A stretch of DNA of 32,384 bases from Planctomycetaceae bacterium (GTDB taxonomy: Bacteria > Planctomycetota > Planctomycetia > Pirellulales > UBA1268): NCBI GenBank assembly GCA_018694455.1, contig JABHNP010000055.1, forward strand, positions 1 to 32,384, given 5' to 3'. The notes under the pieces were generated by a model. It worked only from the letters and a program-made list of their open reading frames with translations. It searched no databases and was not told the origin of the DNA. Of this stretch, positions 32,334 through 32,384 are shown one piece after another. A program made the position numbers and the translations under genes. Each line of letters opens with the position of its first letter. Position 1 is the first letter of the stretch.

Positions 32334-32384
32334 ATGCCGACTACCCGAAGACATTTTTTAAATGGTGTTGCCGCGATTTCGGCT
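32334..32384 (+). CDS. N-terminus of a Tat-exported protein (3' end outside the window)
   Basis: Seventeen codons are visible: MPTTRRHFLNGVAAISA. TRRHFL is a twin-arginine motif followed by the start of a hydrophobic segment, so the product is probably exported folded through the Tat pathway. A GAGG lies eight bases upstream of the ATG, supporting the start, which is missing from the ORF track because it is cut off. In planctomycetes such leaders are common on DUF1501 proteins, sulfatases and GFO/IDH/MocA oxidoreductases; which applies cannot be said. Confidence 0.7.
   Translation, partial: MPTTRRHFLNGVAAISA

Noticed and set aside
31959-32354. Minus-strand ORF of 131 codons in the right-hand gap
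   Set aside because: It overlaps the start and ribosome-binding site of the Tat-leader gene on the other strand, has no recognisable motif, and its composition is not convincing.
1-32384. CRISPR arrays, insertion sequences, prophage genes, rRNA and tRNA genes
   Set aside because: I looked for regular repeats, transposase or phage motifs and T-loop-type sequences in all gaps and found none.

Overview
The window looks like a stretch of chromosome from a planctomycete (Planctomycetota, probably Pirellulaceae-like). This rests on gene content, not on a database search. The indicators are a DUF1559 protein with a prepilin-type N-terminus and an H-x-G-G...CDG C-terminal motif, followed by a membrane-anchored carboxypeptidase-regulatory-like protein. 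Others are a hom-apgM-lysC cluster with a four-ACT aspartokinase, a DUF151 bifunctional nuclease, a membrane-anchored Ser/Thr kinase, an FtsK with very acidic segments, and a Tat-leader gene starting at the right edge. Base composition looks balanced throughout. I see no insertion sequence, prophage, CRISPR array, rRNA or tRNA, so the region reads as ordinary, dense core genome.

Layout. 1-3850 (+): the 3' end of homoserine dehydrogenase, an ApgM-type alkaline-phosphatase-superfamily enzyme and aspartokinase, together an aspartate-family amino acid cluster. 3905-7529 (-): valyl-tRNA synthetase followed by a bifunctional nuclease. 7709-9301 (-): a major facilitator transporter. 9500-15564 (-): ftsK, a small YdcZ-type DMT membrane protein, citramalate synthase and pdxA, the last two overlapping by 4 bp. 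15703-19548 (+): an EamA-type transporter, a DUF1559 protein, a carboxypeptidase-regulatory-like protein and a ChaA-type Ca2+/H+ antiporter. 19638-23296 (-): a tight MmgE/PrpD-truB-vanZ-deoC cluster with two 4-bp stop/start overlaps. 23385-26853 (+): a Ser/Thr kinase overlapping hemL by 11 bp. 26897-32333: an EEP-family phosphohydrolase (-), a secreted alpha/beta hydrolase (+), a fatty acid hydroxylase/sterol desaturase (-) and a DEAD-box helicase (-), separated by three unusually long non-coding gaps. 32334-end (+): the first 17 codons of a Tat-exported protein.

How the genes work together. LysC and Hom supply homoserine, and the ApgM paralogue between them is the best local candidate for the homoserine-phosphorylating step. 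CimA makes citramalate for isoleucine without needing threonine. PdxA contributes to pyridoxal phosphate, the cofactor of HemL, which makes 5-aminolevulinate for tetrapyrroles. The remainder is housekeeping (ValS, FtsK, TruB, DEAD-box helicase), salvage (DeoC) and transport.

I do not find a convincing new multi-gene system. The points most worth following up are the ApgM placement, the zinc-ribbon insert in ValS, the acidic FtsK tail, the kinase-hemL overlap, and the three long gaps with hairpins and short open frames.
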